From the NCBI RefSeq assembly GCF_000687475.1, contig NC_057317.1, positions 6,696,501 to 6,760,500 of the forward strand: a DNA stretch of 64,000 nt. The letters are read 5' to 3'. Position numbers and translations under genes: made by a program. This document shows, piece by piece, positions 35,440 through 48,522 of the stretch. Within the stretch, counting starts at the first letter, position 1, and every line of letters starts with the position of its first letter. A model generated the notes under the pieces. It ran no database searches and was not told the DNA's origin. It saw only the letters and a list, made by a program, of their open reading frames with translations. The stretch is from Ustilaginoidea virens. Its lineage: Eukaryota > Ascomycota > Sordariomycetes > Hypocreales > Clavicipitaceae.

Positions 35440-35745
35440 TATCGTAAGATACCTAATTAAGCATATTACGATAGATATGCCGTATAATTAATATATATAA
35501 TATAGCTATTTTTGCCCCTTTTCTTATACCTAATAGGGCATATAGGCAGCCTAGCCCGACTATACTAATATATATAATTATAGTATATATAAAAAGGCTA
35601 TATTATATAACTACCTTCTTTTACTTTTTTCCCCCTTTTTTAGATAATTATTATTATTAGTAAAGTAATAGAATACTTTTCCTTAGTAACCTTATAGTAT
35701 ATAATACTATATGCGCGACCTTATATATAACTAAGTATACCGAGT
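35440..35745 (+). repeat. LTR-like repeat, right copy
   Basis: GCCCCTTTTCTTATACCTAA, GGGCATATAGGCAGCC, and later TATGCGCGACCTTATATATA match the 12.6-kb copy, with about 100 bp of extra AT-rich DNA in the middle. It is proposed as the 3' LTR of the Copia remnant, giving an element of about 4.9 kb. Confidence 0.45.
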
Positions 35746-37590
35746 TTATATTAATATATATAGCAATATTATTCTCTTAGCTTATAGTATTATAGTAATT
35801 GCCTATAATTACGATAATCTAATATTAAATATTAATAAAAGCCTTTTTTTTATCCTTATAATCCTATAAGGTAGTCTTATAGATATTTATTATATATTAT
35901 AATCTAGTAAAATTAGAATTATTAAAATTAAAAATAGAAAAAATATAAGGCTTAATAGTAAAAGCGGTAAACTTAATAGGCTATTATAAAGTAGGCTTAT
36001 TTTATATAAAAGAGTTAATATAGGCCTAGATATTTTCATTAATAGTAAACCCCTTAATTATTAAGATCTATTTAAATTAGTTTTTACTACTTAATAGTTA
36101 AAAATTTATTAAGTTTCCTAGTTTAGTATTAATAGCTATAGTATAATAGGTTAAAAAAATAGGTAGAAAAGTAAGATAAATAAAATAGATAAAATAGGTA
36201 AAATAAATAAAAAAGAATAATAATAGGAAAGAATAATAATTTAGCCTTAATTAAAGAAAATCTAATAGAATAAAAAATCTAAATAAATCTAAAAGGCTAA
36301 ATAATCTTAAGTAAATAATTTTAGGCAAAAGTAATTAATCTAAATAGTTAATCTAATTAATCTAATTATAATATACTATATTTATAGTATTTTAGCTTTA
36401 ATAATTAAAAATTATTTACTACCTTTTTAAATTAGAAAAAATATTTCGCATAAGTAAATATATTAGTATTATTATATTCTTTTAAACTATATTTTATATT
36501 AGTAATTTATATAGTAGTATAAATACCCTAATAGAACTTTTGCATAAAGGTAATTTCTTTATTAAAAAGAATATTTAATTATAGAAAATTATTTAATAAA
36601 ATAGTAATAATATAATAAAAGGTATATAAATAAGCAGTTAGTATACCTAGTATATAGCAAAAGTTAAAATAAAGCAATAGAATTATAATATAAAAATATA
36701 TAATTATATAGATTTATATACTATTTATTATGCGATTATATAGTCTTAATAATAGTATTAGTATAAAGGTATAAGAAATATAGTAGTAAAAAAAATTAAT
36801 ATTATATAAAATATATAATTATACTTTTGCAACTAAAGTATAGCTATATATAGCTAGCTAAAGTTAGTATATAGCTATTTATTTATATAATAAAAAAGAA
36901 AAGTAATTAGTAATTTATTAGACTAATTAATAATTTATTAGTATATAGCTAGTAATAAATATATATAAATAATAGTCTAAAAGAAATCAATAAAATAAAA
37001 TAAATAAAATAAAGTAATTTACTAAATATAAACTATACTTATAATTATTAAATAGTTTTCGTATATTAAAATAATATAGTATATAAAAGATAAAAGTAGT
37101 AAAATAATAAAATCGCTATAAAGTAATAATATAGATAAGATATAAGATTAAAGCATAAAAATAATCTAATATTTACTTATATATATATATATTTCTTTAC
37201 TTTTCTTTTTATTATTTAGGTAGGAATATCTAAAGATTTAAATATATAATAGTTTAATATAAAATATCCCTAGTAAGATTAATCTAATATAAATATTATA
37301 ATTTTAATATAATATTATAGATATATAGCGAAATATGCATTTATAGTATATTAAAATTTATAATAATAAAATAGTATAATTAATTTATAATATACTATAT
37401 ATTTATACATAAGGGAATATATATAAGTACTAAATACTTAACTTAATTAATAGCTATTATATAAATATAAATACTAAATACTTAATACCTTTTTTAATCT
37501 AATAATATAGCAATATATAAGGATTATTAGCAATAGATATCTAAAAAATAATAAAATAGATAATAATAATTAATTTTAATATAATATATA
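35746..37590. other. Very AT-rich DNA without a recognisable gene
   Basis: Composed of TAATA/TATAT-type sequence, with no frame on either strand that I could follow even through TAG/TAA. It is probably an extreme RIP product of transposon DNA. Confidence 0.6.
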
Positions 37591-37838
37591 AACCCTATTC
37601 TAACCCTATCCTAACCCTATATTAACCCTTTAGAAACCCTATTTTAATCCTATAAAAACCCTATAGAAACCCTATATATTAACCCTTTAGTAACCCTATA
37701 TTAACCCTATAATAACTTAATAATAACCCTATAGAAACCCTATATAAACCCTAGATTAACTTTATAGTAACCTTATATTAACCCTATAAAAATCCTATAT
37801 TAACCTTATATTAACCCTATATTAACCCTTTAGAAACC
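37591..37838. repeat. 11-bp minisatellite, consensus AACCCTATATT
   Basis: About 22 units keep an 11-bp step almost without exception (one 13-bp unit near 37671). Variants include AACCCTTTAGA, AACCTTATATT and AATCCTATAAA. It resembles CCCTAA telomere repeats, but the strict 11-bp period argues for an independent minisatellite. Confidence 0.9.
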
Positions 37839-37902
37839 TAATATATTTACCTATATAAGTATCCTAGAGCTACTATTAGAGCTAGAGCCGCAGCCGGAGA
37901 TC

Positions 37903-37951
37903 AGAGTCCCTTCTGGGGGCAGGGTCAGGCCAGTGGGTCGCAGGTTCGGTA
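37903..37951. other. 49-bp RIP-free segment at the start of module B, copy 1
   Basis: AGAGTCCCTTCTGGGGGCAG through GGTCGCAGGTTCGGTA is identical at 51499-51547 although it contains several CA and TG sites. Sequence on both sides shows the usual transitions. GGTTCG resembles a Pol III B box, but no tRNA fold is visible. Confidence 0.6.
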
Positions 37952-38574
37952 CATGCAGATGCGCGCAAATTTTCGCATACACGCAAAGTACCGCTCCACT
38001 AAAAAAAAAATTTCCTGGCTTAATTCAGACAAGTGAGGGGCAACCAATCGCATAGAGTACCAGTATATTAAGAGGCGCGCAAATTTTTGCATGCACGCAA
38101 AGTACTACTCTACAATTGAGGGGCAACTAGTTGCTCTGCTCTAAGTAGCAACCATTCGCATAAAGTACTTATACATAAAGAGCCACGCAAAATTCGCATG
38201 CACATAAAGTACCGCTCTATAAATAAGGGGCAACCGTTCGTATAAGGTACTAGTACATATAGAGCCACGCAAAATTCGCGTATATATAAAGTACCACTCT
38301 ACAAATAAGGGGCAACTATTTGCCTAAGCAACTATTTACCTAAAAAACTATTTACCTAGGCAACCATTTCACTAGGTAACCATTTGCCTAGGCAACCATT
38401 GGTATATATAAAGGCATGTAAATTTTTGCGTGCATATAAAGTACCGCTCTATAATTAAGGGGCAACTATTTCCCTAGGCAAATACTTATAGAGGCACGCA
38501 AAATCTATATGCATATAAAGTACCGCTCTTTAAGTGACTATTTGACTAAAGTATTACTATATACTATGCACTAT

Positions 38575-39700
38575 TAAACTCGCGTGCACGTAAAGTATCC
38601 GACTATCGTTATTTTTTGAAGCTAAATCTAGAAAATCATCTGGCGATAGGGGTGTTATACCTATATACCTACCAAATATTAAATCGACTCAGTATATACT
38701 CATATACGCTAAATTTCGCGTGCATATAAAGTACCGCTCTATAATAAGGGGCAACCATTTGCTCCCTAAGGCAACCAATTAAGTAAAGTATTACTATATA
38801 CTATATACTATTAAACTCGCGTATATATAAAATATCCGACTGTCGTTATTTTTTTAAGCCAAATCTGGAAAATCATCTAGCGATAGGGGTGTTGTACCTA
38901 TATACCTACTAAATATTAAATCGACTCAGTACATACTTATATGCGCTAAATTTCGCGTGCATATAAAGTACCGCTCTATAATAAGGGGCAACTATTTGCT
39001 CCCTAGGGCAACCAATTAAATAAAGTATTACTACATACTATATACTATTAAACTCGCGTGCACGTAAAGTATTCGACTGTCGTTATTTTTTTAAGCTAAA
39101 TCTGGAAAATCCTCTAGCAACAGGGGTATTATACCTACATACCTACTAAATATTAAATCGACTCAGTATATGCTTATATGCGCTAAATTTCGTATATATA
39201 TAAAGTACCGCTTTACAATAAAGGGCAACTATTTGCTCCCTGGGGCAACCAGTTGAGTAAAGTATTACTATATACTATGCACTATTAAACTCGCGTGCAC
39301 GTAAAATATCCGACTGTTATTGTTTTTTTAAGCTAAATCTGGAAAATCCTCTGGCGATAGGGGTGTTATACCTATATACCTACTAAATATTAAATCGACT
39401 TAGTATATGCTTATATGCGCTAAATTTCGCGTGTATATAAAGTACCACTCTACAATAAGGGGCAACCATTTGCTCCCTAGGGCAACTAGTTGAGTAAAGT
39501 ATCACTATATACTATATACTATTAAACTTGCGTGCACGTAAAGTATCCGACTGTCGTTATTTTTTTAAGCTAAATCTAGAAAATCCTCTGGCGATAGGGG
39601 TATTATACCTACGTACCTACTAAATATTAAATCGACTCAGTATATGCTCGTATGCACTAAATTTCGCGTGCACATAAAGTACCGCTCTATAAGTAAGGGG
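38575..39700. repeat. About 238-bp tandem array in module B, copy 1
   Basis: Five units start with TTAAACTCGCGTGCACGTAAA (variants) near 38575, 38813, 39052, 39289 and 39526. Each contains AAATCTGGAAAATCCTCTGG, AGGGGTGTTATACCTA, TAAATATTAAATCGACTCAG and GGGGCAACCATTTGC. Confidence 0.9.
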
Positions 39701-39775
39701 CAAACATTTGACTAAAGTATCACTATATATTATGCACTATAAAATTCGCGTGCATATAAAGTATCCTAAAGGCGC

Positions 39776-40150
39776 GTAAGCAATATACGTGATCACCTTA
39801 CTGTAAAGGCTGGCAGGGGATTCGGCAAAAGGCGCGCAAGCAATACACATAACCTCACTCTAAAGGCATACAGTACATACAGCAAAAGGCGCGCAAGCAA
39901 TACATATGACCTCACTCTAAAGGCATGCAGGGCATACAGTAAAAGGCATGCAAGTAATACACGTAACCTCACTCTAAAGGCATACAGTATATACAGCAAA
40001 AGGCGCGCAAGCAATACATATGACCTCACTCTAAAGGCATATAGTGCATACAGCAAAAGGCGCGTAAGCAATATATATGACCTTACTCTAAAGGCATGCA
40101 GGGCATACAGCAAAAGGCGCGTAAGCAATACACGTGACCTTACTCTAAAC
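39776..40150. repeat. 60-bp tandem array in module B, copy 1
   Basis: Six units of GGCGCGCAAGCAATACACGT, then GACCTCACTCTAAAGGCAT and a CAGGGCATACAGCAAAA tail. The long Arg/Leu-rich open frame on the minus strand is a product of the 60-bp period. Confidence 0.9.
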
Positions 40151-40209
40151 ACAGGCAGACGCGCTATTAGTATATATAATATTACCCTAAAGGCGTGTAT
40201 ATTAAATAA

Positions 40210-40455
40210 ACCACTTCAGACCTATAGGTCCTAACTATACTATTGATTTAGTAGAAGTAAGATATATCTTCTTTATTCGTTTATTATTTCCCTTTATATT
40301 ACTTATCTCTTCGGACCTATAGGTCCTAGTAAGGCTTACATACCTACCTCTTCGGACCTACAGGTCCCAGTAAGGCTTATATACCTACCTCTTTAGACCT
40401 ATAGGTCCTAGTAAGGCTTGCATACTTATTTATTCGGACCTACAGGTCCCAATAG
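40210..40455. repeat. Palindrome minisatellite at the module A start, copy A2
   Basis: A single palindrome near 40218 is followed by four 41-bp units (near 40314-40440) with TCGGACCTATAGGTCC and GTAAGGCTTACATACCTACC. The equivalent lies at 53806-54050. Copy 1 lacks it because the window starts inside. Confidence 0.85.
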
Positions 40456-41042
40456 GCTTCTATCTATACTAAGCGAAGCAGTAATAAGGAGGAAAAGGGC
40501 AGATAGCACTATATCTAACGATATAGCCTTTTTATATATACGTGCCGCAGTTATATATGTATGCTACGGTCATATAGGCAGCCATAGCCATACCGCGGCC
40601 TTATATGCTATATACCTAGTTAGATGCGCTAAATAACTGGCTAACTAACCGACTAACTAATAATTCTAATAGCGTTATTACCTTACTTCTTACTATTTAC
40701 TACCTTATGACCTTCTTCCTTACTAACTTTATTCCTAATCTCTTTATGTACTACCCTTTATATTAATACTCTCCTTCTTCTTCCTTATCCTTACTCTCTT
40801 TTTTCTTTCTTATTTTTATTCTCTTCTTTCTTTTTTACTTTTACTTTCTTCCTTCTTTCTTATATATTATTCTCTTCCTTCTTTTTTATATTTTACTTTC
40901 TTCCTTCTTTTTTATATATTACTCTCTTCCTTCTTTCTTATACTTTACTCTCTTCCTTCTTTCTTATACTTTACTCTCTTCTTTTTTTCTTATACTTTAC
41001 TCTCTTTCTTATAGGATATAATTTAGGCTTATATATATATTA

Positions 41043-41262
41043 TTCAGACCTATAGGTCCCAATAGGGCTTGCATACTTATTTATTCAGACCTATAGGTCC
41101 CAATAAGGCTTACAACTTATTTATTCAGACCTATAGGTCCCAACAGGCCTTGCATACTTATTTATTTAGACCTGCAGGACCTATAGGGCTTATATGCTTA
41201 TTTATTCAGACCTATAGGTCCTATAGGGCTTGCATGCTTATTTATTCAGACCTATAGGTCCC
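41043..41262. repeat. 41-bp palindrome minisatellite, copy A2
   Basis: Six units equivalent to 586-805, with independent transitions in the palindrome centres. The fourth unit has the same broken right arm as in the other copies. Confidence 0.9.
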
Positions 41263-41946
41263 AATAGGCTTCTATCTATACTAGGCGAAGCGGGAAAAAG
41301 GAGGAAAAGGGCAGATAGCACTATATCTAACGATATAGCCTTTATATATATATATGCGGCAGTTATATATGTATGCCGCAGTTACGTATATATGCCGCAG
41401 ATATAAGTGCGTACTAGGGTCACATAAGCAGCCGCTGCCATAACGCGGCCATATATGCCATATACCTATATACCTATTAGGTATGCTTATTACTTCCTAT
41501 AATTTACTATTACCTTACGACCTTCTTTTTTATTAACTTAATTTATAGCCTCTTTATCTACTACCTGCTATACTTATACTCCCTTCCTTCTTCCTTACCT
41601 TTACTCTTTTTTTTTACTTTTACTCTTATCCTTCTTCCTTTCTTTTACTTTTTTCTATCTTCCTTTCCTTTACTCTTATCCTTCTTTCTTACCCTCTACT
41701 TTCTTCCCTCTAGGATATAATTTCCCTACTCTATCGCTAGATTATAATACCTATATTATTATATCAATACCTCAGCCCCATAAATATTTTCATAAGGTTA
41801 GTAATATCATAAGTGGGTATAAAGAATTCCTTAAAAATAACTTAGCTAATATAAAGCTATAGGATCGTTATCCTGGCAAAATGCTAGTTTATACATCGCC
41901 ATACAAATAACGGCTCGCCCGGTCTAATATTATATTATCTTAGCAA

Positions 41947-44900
41947 AATGCCAGTTCGCATATCCCTATATAAGGATTAGCTCAGCCTATCCACTACTAT
42001 ATTATCTTTGATGAGATAGGGGTACCTATCAATAAGCTGCAGAAAATAATTTATCAGCAATATTACTCATACGTAAGATCGATTACGCCTATATTGCTGC
42101 ACCCAGGCTTTTACTATACTTACCTTATAGGATAGGCAGCAAAAGCGTATAAGAATATCGCTACTAGCGAAGGATTCTATATTAGCGGCAAAATGCTAAT
42201 TATTAGTCATCATACATAAGCAGTATTACTCGTACGCGAGATTAACTACGCCTATATCGCTATATCCGGCCGTCTACTACGCCCACCTTACACAATAGTA
42301 AGTAAAAGCGCATAAGAATATCGCTACTAGCGAAAGATTTTACATTAGCAGGAAACCGCTAACGCCTATCCACTACCATATAGTTGATCTTACGTACGAG
42401 TAATATTGCTAATAGTAGTAGAATACAGCCGGGTGCAGCCATATAGGCATTATCTTAGACGAGATAGGGGTGCCTATAATTAAGCTATAAAAGATAATAT
42501 ACCAGTAATATTACTCGTACGCAAGATCGACTATACCTATATCGCTATATCCGGCCGTCTACTACGCCTACCTTACTAGATAGTAAGTAAAAGCGCACGA
42601 AAACATCGCGACCAGCGAAAGAGTATAAATTGGCGGCAAAATATATATGCCATTTTCGGCGATAACGAAAAGATATTTAGTTATAAAGACTTAAGGATTA
42701 TATTGCAATACCAAGCAAATAATATGAGACTATATATAGAAACCATCTATAATAAGAAGTTAAAACCGCCGATTAGCGTTAATAAGCCCACGGATATTAA
42801 TGCTCTACTTTAAGAGGGAAACTATCTGCCTAAAAGTAGGCTGCCCCCATCTTTGCCATATAGCATACGCTAACTAGGTCTAATTGCCTTTATAAAAGGT
42901 TCCGACTTTAAAAATAGCACTCAACAACTTGGCGATAACTAGATACCTCTTGGCACTCTTTACGAAACCATCGAGGGACTAAATAGAAAATATAAAGTCT
43001 GGAAGGGCAGCTTAGCTAACCCTGCAGTTTTATAGCTAAATATATATATCCAAATCTTAGTTCCTCTTTTTATCGAGGGCGGTTCCTATATTAGCTAGGA
43101 CCCTAATTCAGACTCGCCTACGCTAGACTTATCCGATATAGACCATTAGACCGTTTTTTTCTTATATTATACGTAAAAGTCGACTAATAAACCAGAGAAG
43201 ACTAGTTCGCATATCGCTATATAAGGAACACATCGGCCTATGCACTACTATATCATCCTAAACAAGATTAGGGTGCCTTTTAATAACCTATAGAAAATAA
43301 TATATTAGCAATCTTATTTATACGCAAGATCGATATCGCCTATATAGCTATACCCGGCCTTTTACTATACGTACCTTATAATATAGCGAATAAGAGCACA
43401 GGTGTTCTTTAACGAGGTAAAGGATATATATAGGGAAATATTTATTGCTAAATAAATTAACGAAGATAATAATAAACTAGTCCCAGATAGTAATAATAGA
43501 CGAGGCCAAGTAGAATTAGCAATACCTACTCGGCTGCATTTAGAGCTAACTAGTAGGACTATTTATATAGTCCTCAGCCTTATCGGGAGGGACTTAGCAT
43601 AATAAGCAAAAACTAGGGATTAATCTAGTAGATTTCTCGCACGTTTATACGAATATAAGCTATCGTCACCAGGCTCTCTTTTCCAGGTCATTAAGATATC
43701 ATTCCTATAAGCGACACCATAAGAACCAGATGCATTAACTTTATTTACGGTTGCAGAGAGAAAGACCTAAGAATATCGCAACTAGTAAAAGATTCCACAT
43801 TAGCGGCAAAATGCCAACTCTTAATAATTATATATCAGCACTATTACTTATACGCTAGATCGGCCACTCCTTTATCGCTATACCCGCCCGTTTTCTACAC
43901 ATACCTTGCCAAATAGCAAGCAAAAGCGCATAAGAATATCGCAACTAGTAAAGGATTCTAGCTTAGCGGCAAAATGCCACCCGACTTTTAGTTATAATAT
44001 ATTAACTTCGTTTGCGGTTATAGAGAGAAAGACCTTAGAGTTGACTAATTAGCGAGGGGAATAGCTCTACCTAGCGCTAATAAGACTTAGGCCCCTAAGT
44101 TTAGGTCCTTTAGCGGCATCGGCTCTTTTTTTCACCACCTAACTCAATATAGAGGTATCCCTAGGCTATAGGCATTCCATCTAGCTTATTAACGGCTAAA
44201 GAAGATAATAGCTAAAGAAGATAATAGCTAAAAAAGATAATTATTACGGCCCCTAGGCTATAGGCATTCTATCTAGCTTATTAACGGCAGAAGAAAATAA
44301 CAACTAAAGAAGATAAACATCACGGCCCTTAGGCATCAACAATTTTCTATAGTGGCATAATTATATAGTGCGGGGCAATATTACTTGCCAGCTAATAGCA
44401 GCCGTCTGCCCCGCTCACCTAGACTATACACTATATATGCACTATATAGCTAGGCGTGCTTCAGTCTTAGCACACAGTATAGCTTTACCTAGCTACTCTA
44501 ACTTCCCCCTTCTACCTCTTATCCGCCTTAGTTAGCAGTAAAATACCAACCAACTAATAGTTATTCTATATTAGTATAGGCATAAAGGAGAACTACGGTT
44601 CTCTATAAACCTCGATGAAAATAGGCAGCCAGCCGGTGCTCCGGTACGAGATTTAGCACGCTTTCTCGTCATACTGCGAGCCACAACTAAAGTGCATATT
44701 AGCCACTCTTACCTTACAATCTTCCTAATGCCTAACTACCACTAATTAGTATAGGTATAAAGGAGAACTACAGTTCTCTATAAACCTCGATGAAAACAGG
44801 CAGCTAGCTAGTACTCTAGTACGAGATTCAGCACGCTTTCTTATTACACTACAAGCCATAACTAAAGTGCACATTAGCCACTCTTAAGATAATATACCAG

Positions 44901-44990
44901 CAATATTACTTATACACGAGATCGACTACGCCTATATCGCTGCATCCAGCCGTCTACTATGCCCACCTTACCAGATAGCAAGCAAGAGCG
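41947..44990 (+). pseudogene. Argonaute (Piwi) C-terminal fragments, copy A2
   Basis: The same order of pieces as in copy A1. The piece at about 42220-42330 keeps SYARLTTPISL and PAVYYAHL; the piece near 43190-43420 keeps SSHIAI. Some stops present in copy A1 are sense codons here (LQK intact near 42046), so a consensus of copies would be less damaged than any one. The inverted 33-bp piece is also present (about 42382-42414). Confidence 0.6.
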
Positions 44991-45121
44991 CTAATTCTAT
45001 ATAGGCTGCAGGCCTTACTTAGTATACCTTTACTAATTTACCGCAAATAAACAAAGAGAGCATTCTAGGGGCTACAATATAACGCTAGGCGATAAGGAAT
45101 CCGCTCCCTAGGATACAAAAG

Positions 45122-45601
45122 GCTAAAGCAAACGGCCACTATAGCATATATATAGACTCGCTCCTTTAACTAAATATCATAGCGGCATTTAATATAGTGA
45201 TTATACCCGCCTTATCTACTTACCCCTAAATAAAGGACTCCTACTATATGGAGAAGATCCGCAACAGACCTAAAAGCTACCGCTTAATTACTAAGGCCAA
45301 CGGAGCTATATTCAAGCTATACCGCACGCGTAGCGGCACGACAATTAAGCCTATAACAGCCAAAGAGGAAGGTTTCGCTAAGCCTAAGCCTATCTACCTG
45401 CTTACTAGCAGCAGCCCAGACGAGCAGTAGATATAATAGCGCTTTAGGGATATAGCTAAGAAGGGGAATATAGAGCCGCCTATTATAGCGGCAGACTAGC
45501 TTACAGACGTAGCTATAGCGCAGCAAATGCGATTTAAAGACAAGTTTCTAATTAAAAACTTTAGCCGAAAGACTCTTTCTTATAAAAGTATTAACCTATA
45601 A
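45122..45601 (+). pseudogene. Unrecognised 160-codon coding remnant, copy A2
   Basis: The same frame as at 4665. Here 60 stop-free codons (45248-45430) open with an ATG at codon 43 that is ATA in copy A1. One CAG of a Gln pair has become TAG at 45428. Confidence 0.55.
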
Positions 45602-46417
45602 GGCTTTCCGGAAACATAGCTTGACCATCGCAACAAGGCTATTTTAGGCCTAGTCAATCGTCTTTCCGGAAAGATGGCTTAACCGTCGCAATAAGGCTAT
45701 TTCGGGCCTAGTTAATCCGTAATAATGACGAGCAGATATTGAAAAAAATTTTGCGGACTTAAAGTTATCAGAGGACCCATACCTAAAAATATATAGCATC
45801 GTTCCGGAAAAAGGGCTTTATATAAGCCATTCTAATATACTGACTATCGCAATAAGGCTATTTCGGGCCTGGTTAATCCGCAATAACGATGAGCAGATAT
45901 TGAAAATAATATTGCAGACTTAAAGTTATCGGAGGACCTATACCTGAAAATATATAGCGTCGTTCCGGAAAGAGGGCTTTATATAAGCCATTCTAATATA
46001 CTAACCATCACAATAAGGCTATTTCGGGCCTAGTTAATCCGCAATAACGACGAGCAGATATTGAAAATAATATTGCGGACTTAAAGTTGTCGGAGGACCC
46101 GTACCTAAAAATATATAGCGTCTTTCCGGAAAGAGGGCTTTATATAAGCCATTCTAATATACTAACCATCGCAATAAGGCTATTTCGGGCCTAGTTAATC
46201 CGCAATAACGACGAGCAGATATTAAAAATAATAGTACGGACTTAAAGTTATCGAAGGACCTATACCTGAAAATATACGGCATCGGTCTGGAAAGAGGGCT
46301 TTATATAAGCTATTCTAACGTATTAACCATTGCAATAAGGCTATTTCGGGCCTGGTCAATAGGCTTTCCGGGAAGAGGGCTTTATATAAGCCACTCTAGG
46401 GTCCGTTGCAACTAAAA
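45597..46417. repeat. 161-bp tandem array, copy A2
   Basis: Equivalent to 5140-5960 with the same number of units. Confidence 0.9.
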
Positions 46418-47856
46418 TAGAAATAGGAAATATAGCAGAGGCAGAGGATATAAAAGCAGAGGCATTTAATAATAAGGATTTATATAAGCATAATTAATAA
46501 GATAATAAGCGATAAAAGAAGGGAGATAAGGTTATAAATATATAATACTCCTACTAGGCATTAGCTTATAGTTAGCGGCATTAGCTCCTAGTCGGCATTA
46601 ATAAGCATAGGTTTAGTGCATATATTTAAATTCGGGATGTATATAAAGCCGACGATATGTATGTTTTATATGGTGGGACTATAAGCCTTAGTAGGGCACC
46701 TATTAGTAACACATACATACCGCAGGCTGCTATAAGTCAGGTGACAGGCGGCCACCTAACCCAAGCACATGCAGCGAGTCGATTCCGCCACTATATATCG
46801 GTGCATCCTCGCACGTAGGAACTATTCTATACTAGCACTATTGGTGCCATATTAAGGGGTACCTATTTATATATAGGGTCGCGCGTATGGTATAATATAC
46901 CCATTAATTATAAAGCAAAGGTATTCTATTATTTTGCTAATAACTATCTAAGAAAGTAGGAAAAAGGCAAAAGAGAGGAATTACACAATATAGCCTCGGT
47001 TATGCGCGTACTATAGTCACATACCTCGGCGCGGTTAGGCCGGGCTGCCCGCGTGCCCTACTAGGCATAGGGGGTAAACGGGCAAAAGTGGCCATATCGT
47101 GCGCAGCAGCGCGCGGCATATCTATCGCAGTATATGCCCAATTAAGCACCTTACGATAGCGATTCTAATAGGCACAGTTATTATAGCTAGGCTAATATAA
47201 CTACCGATTCTAATATTCTATTTCCAGCAAAATAGATATCGTTTAGTATACCTAATTATATCAGGCCTTTATATATAGCGCGCCATATATCGCCGCGCCA
47301 CGCCGAGCACTACCGCTATATCCGCATCCTCATCGTGCAGTAGATAGCTCGCTTATTCCTACTACTCTCCCTCTTCGAAGCATATATATAGGTTAGGTAG
47401 CTAGGGCACTCGCATATACCATATTGCTGAGACATATGGTAATGCCCGATCGCGGCCTTTAACCTTTTACCGGCCTCTTTCCCTTAGATAAAGCACCTAC
47501 CTACATACGTAGGGCAGCATAGCCATACAGGTAACCCTCCCATATGCACAGACTAGGTGAAGCTTCAGACCTGCAGGTTTAAACTAGCCACCTAGTGCCG
47601 CCCCCATTAGTAGCGCCCGTCCCATCGGCCATATAACTAGTCTTAGCCTAGCCGGTCTTATCCTAGCCGACCTTTTAATATACCACCCTAGTAATAGCAG
47701 CTCACCTATAAAGCCTAAAGTGGGTTTCAGTAGGGGCTAGTAGACTTGGCCTTAGAGTTATCGTAAGAGGGGATAAAGCCTGCCGCCTATCCCCGACTAA
47801 CCACTCCTCCCTTATAGCTGCCTCTACAGACTAACCAAGCGAAGGTTCCCTAATAT

Positions 47857-48522
47857 ATAGGCTAGTATAGGCCTATCTAGACCTATACGTCCGAACCAGC
47901 CTCCCAGTATCGCATATACTAATACAGCCTAAAGCAAGCAATACACTACGGAGACACTATACTACCGTATAGGGTTCCTATATTCGCGAATAACCGTATG
48001 CTCCTTGTATATAGGCTCGCCTAGGCCTATTCGGACCTATAGGTCCCAACCGGCTATATATGCTACCGGGTCCTAATACAGCCCATATCATAGAATCTAC
48101 TATAGACGCACTATAATATATAGCTTATATCAGCCCACGACCGCGGTAACCTTCGGCATAGGCTAGCATATACTAGCACAGACCTATTCGGACCTATAAG
48201 TCCCAACCGGCCACGTAGGCCACCAGATCCCAACACAACCTATATTATGGAATCTACTATAGACGCACCATAATATATGGCTTATGTCGGCCCACGACTG
48301 CGGTAACCTTCGGCATAGGCCAGCATATACTAGCGCAGACCTATTCAGACCTACAGGTCCTAACCGGCCACATAGGCCACCAGATCCCAATATAACCCAT
48401 ATCATGGAATCTACTATAGACGCACTATAATATATGGCTTGTATCGGCCCACGACTGCGGTAACCTTCGGCATAGGCCAGCATATACTAGCGCAGACCTA
48501 TTCGGACCTATAGGTCCCAACC
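47857..48522. repeat. 157-bp tandem array with palindromes, copy A2
   Basis: Equivalent to 7400-8065. A minus-strand open frame at 48184-48483 is a repeat artefact. Confidence 0.9.

Larger units (their letters stand above)
11038..37897. mobile_element. 26.9-kb block interrupting the A/B junction
   Basis: In the second unit, module A is followed directly by module B. Here 26,860 bp separate them. The block begins CGACCAATATTTT and ends GCCGCAGCCGG; I see no terminal inverted repeat, and only an AG at both junctions. It contains the giant gene, the helicase gene, a small gene and a Copia remnant. It may be an insertion, or the compact unit may be a deletion derivative of a larger unit; one window cannot tell these apart. 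Confidence 0.6.
37898..40200. repeat. Module B, copy 1
   Basis: Non-coding and built from variants of AATTCGCGTGCA-CGTAAAGTACCGCTCT followed by AAGGGGCAACCATT, first scattered (37940-38560), then in a regular array, then a 60-bp array. It has a copy at 51494-53800. Confidence 0.9.

Noticed and set aside
37591..37838. Telomere or internal telomere array
   Set aside because: The period is 11 bp, not 6 or a simple CCCTAA variant, and the array is internal.
37903..37951. tRNA gene or tRNA-derived SINE head
   Set aside because: GGTTCG resembles a B box, but I could not form acceptor or T stems nor find an A box.
39793..40152. Minus-strand Arg/Leu-rich frame of 119 codons, with a related one at 53389-53796
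   Set aside because: Product of the 60-bp array, whose period is a multiple of three; no start context and no conservation beyond the repeat.
48184..48483. Minus-strand frame of 99 codons, and a related one at 61819-62001
   Set aside because: Falls inside the 157-bp array and repeats its own sequence; not conserved as an open frame in copy A1.
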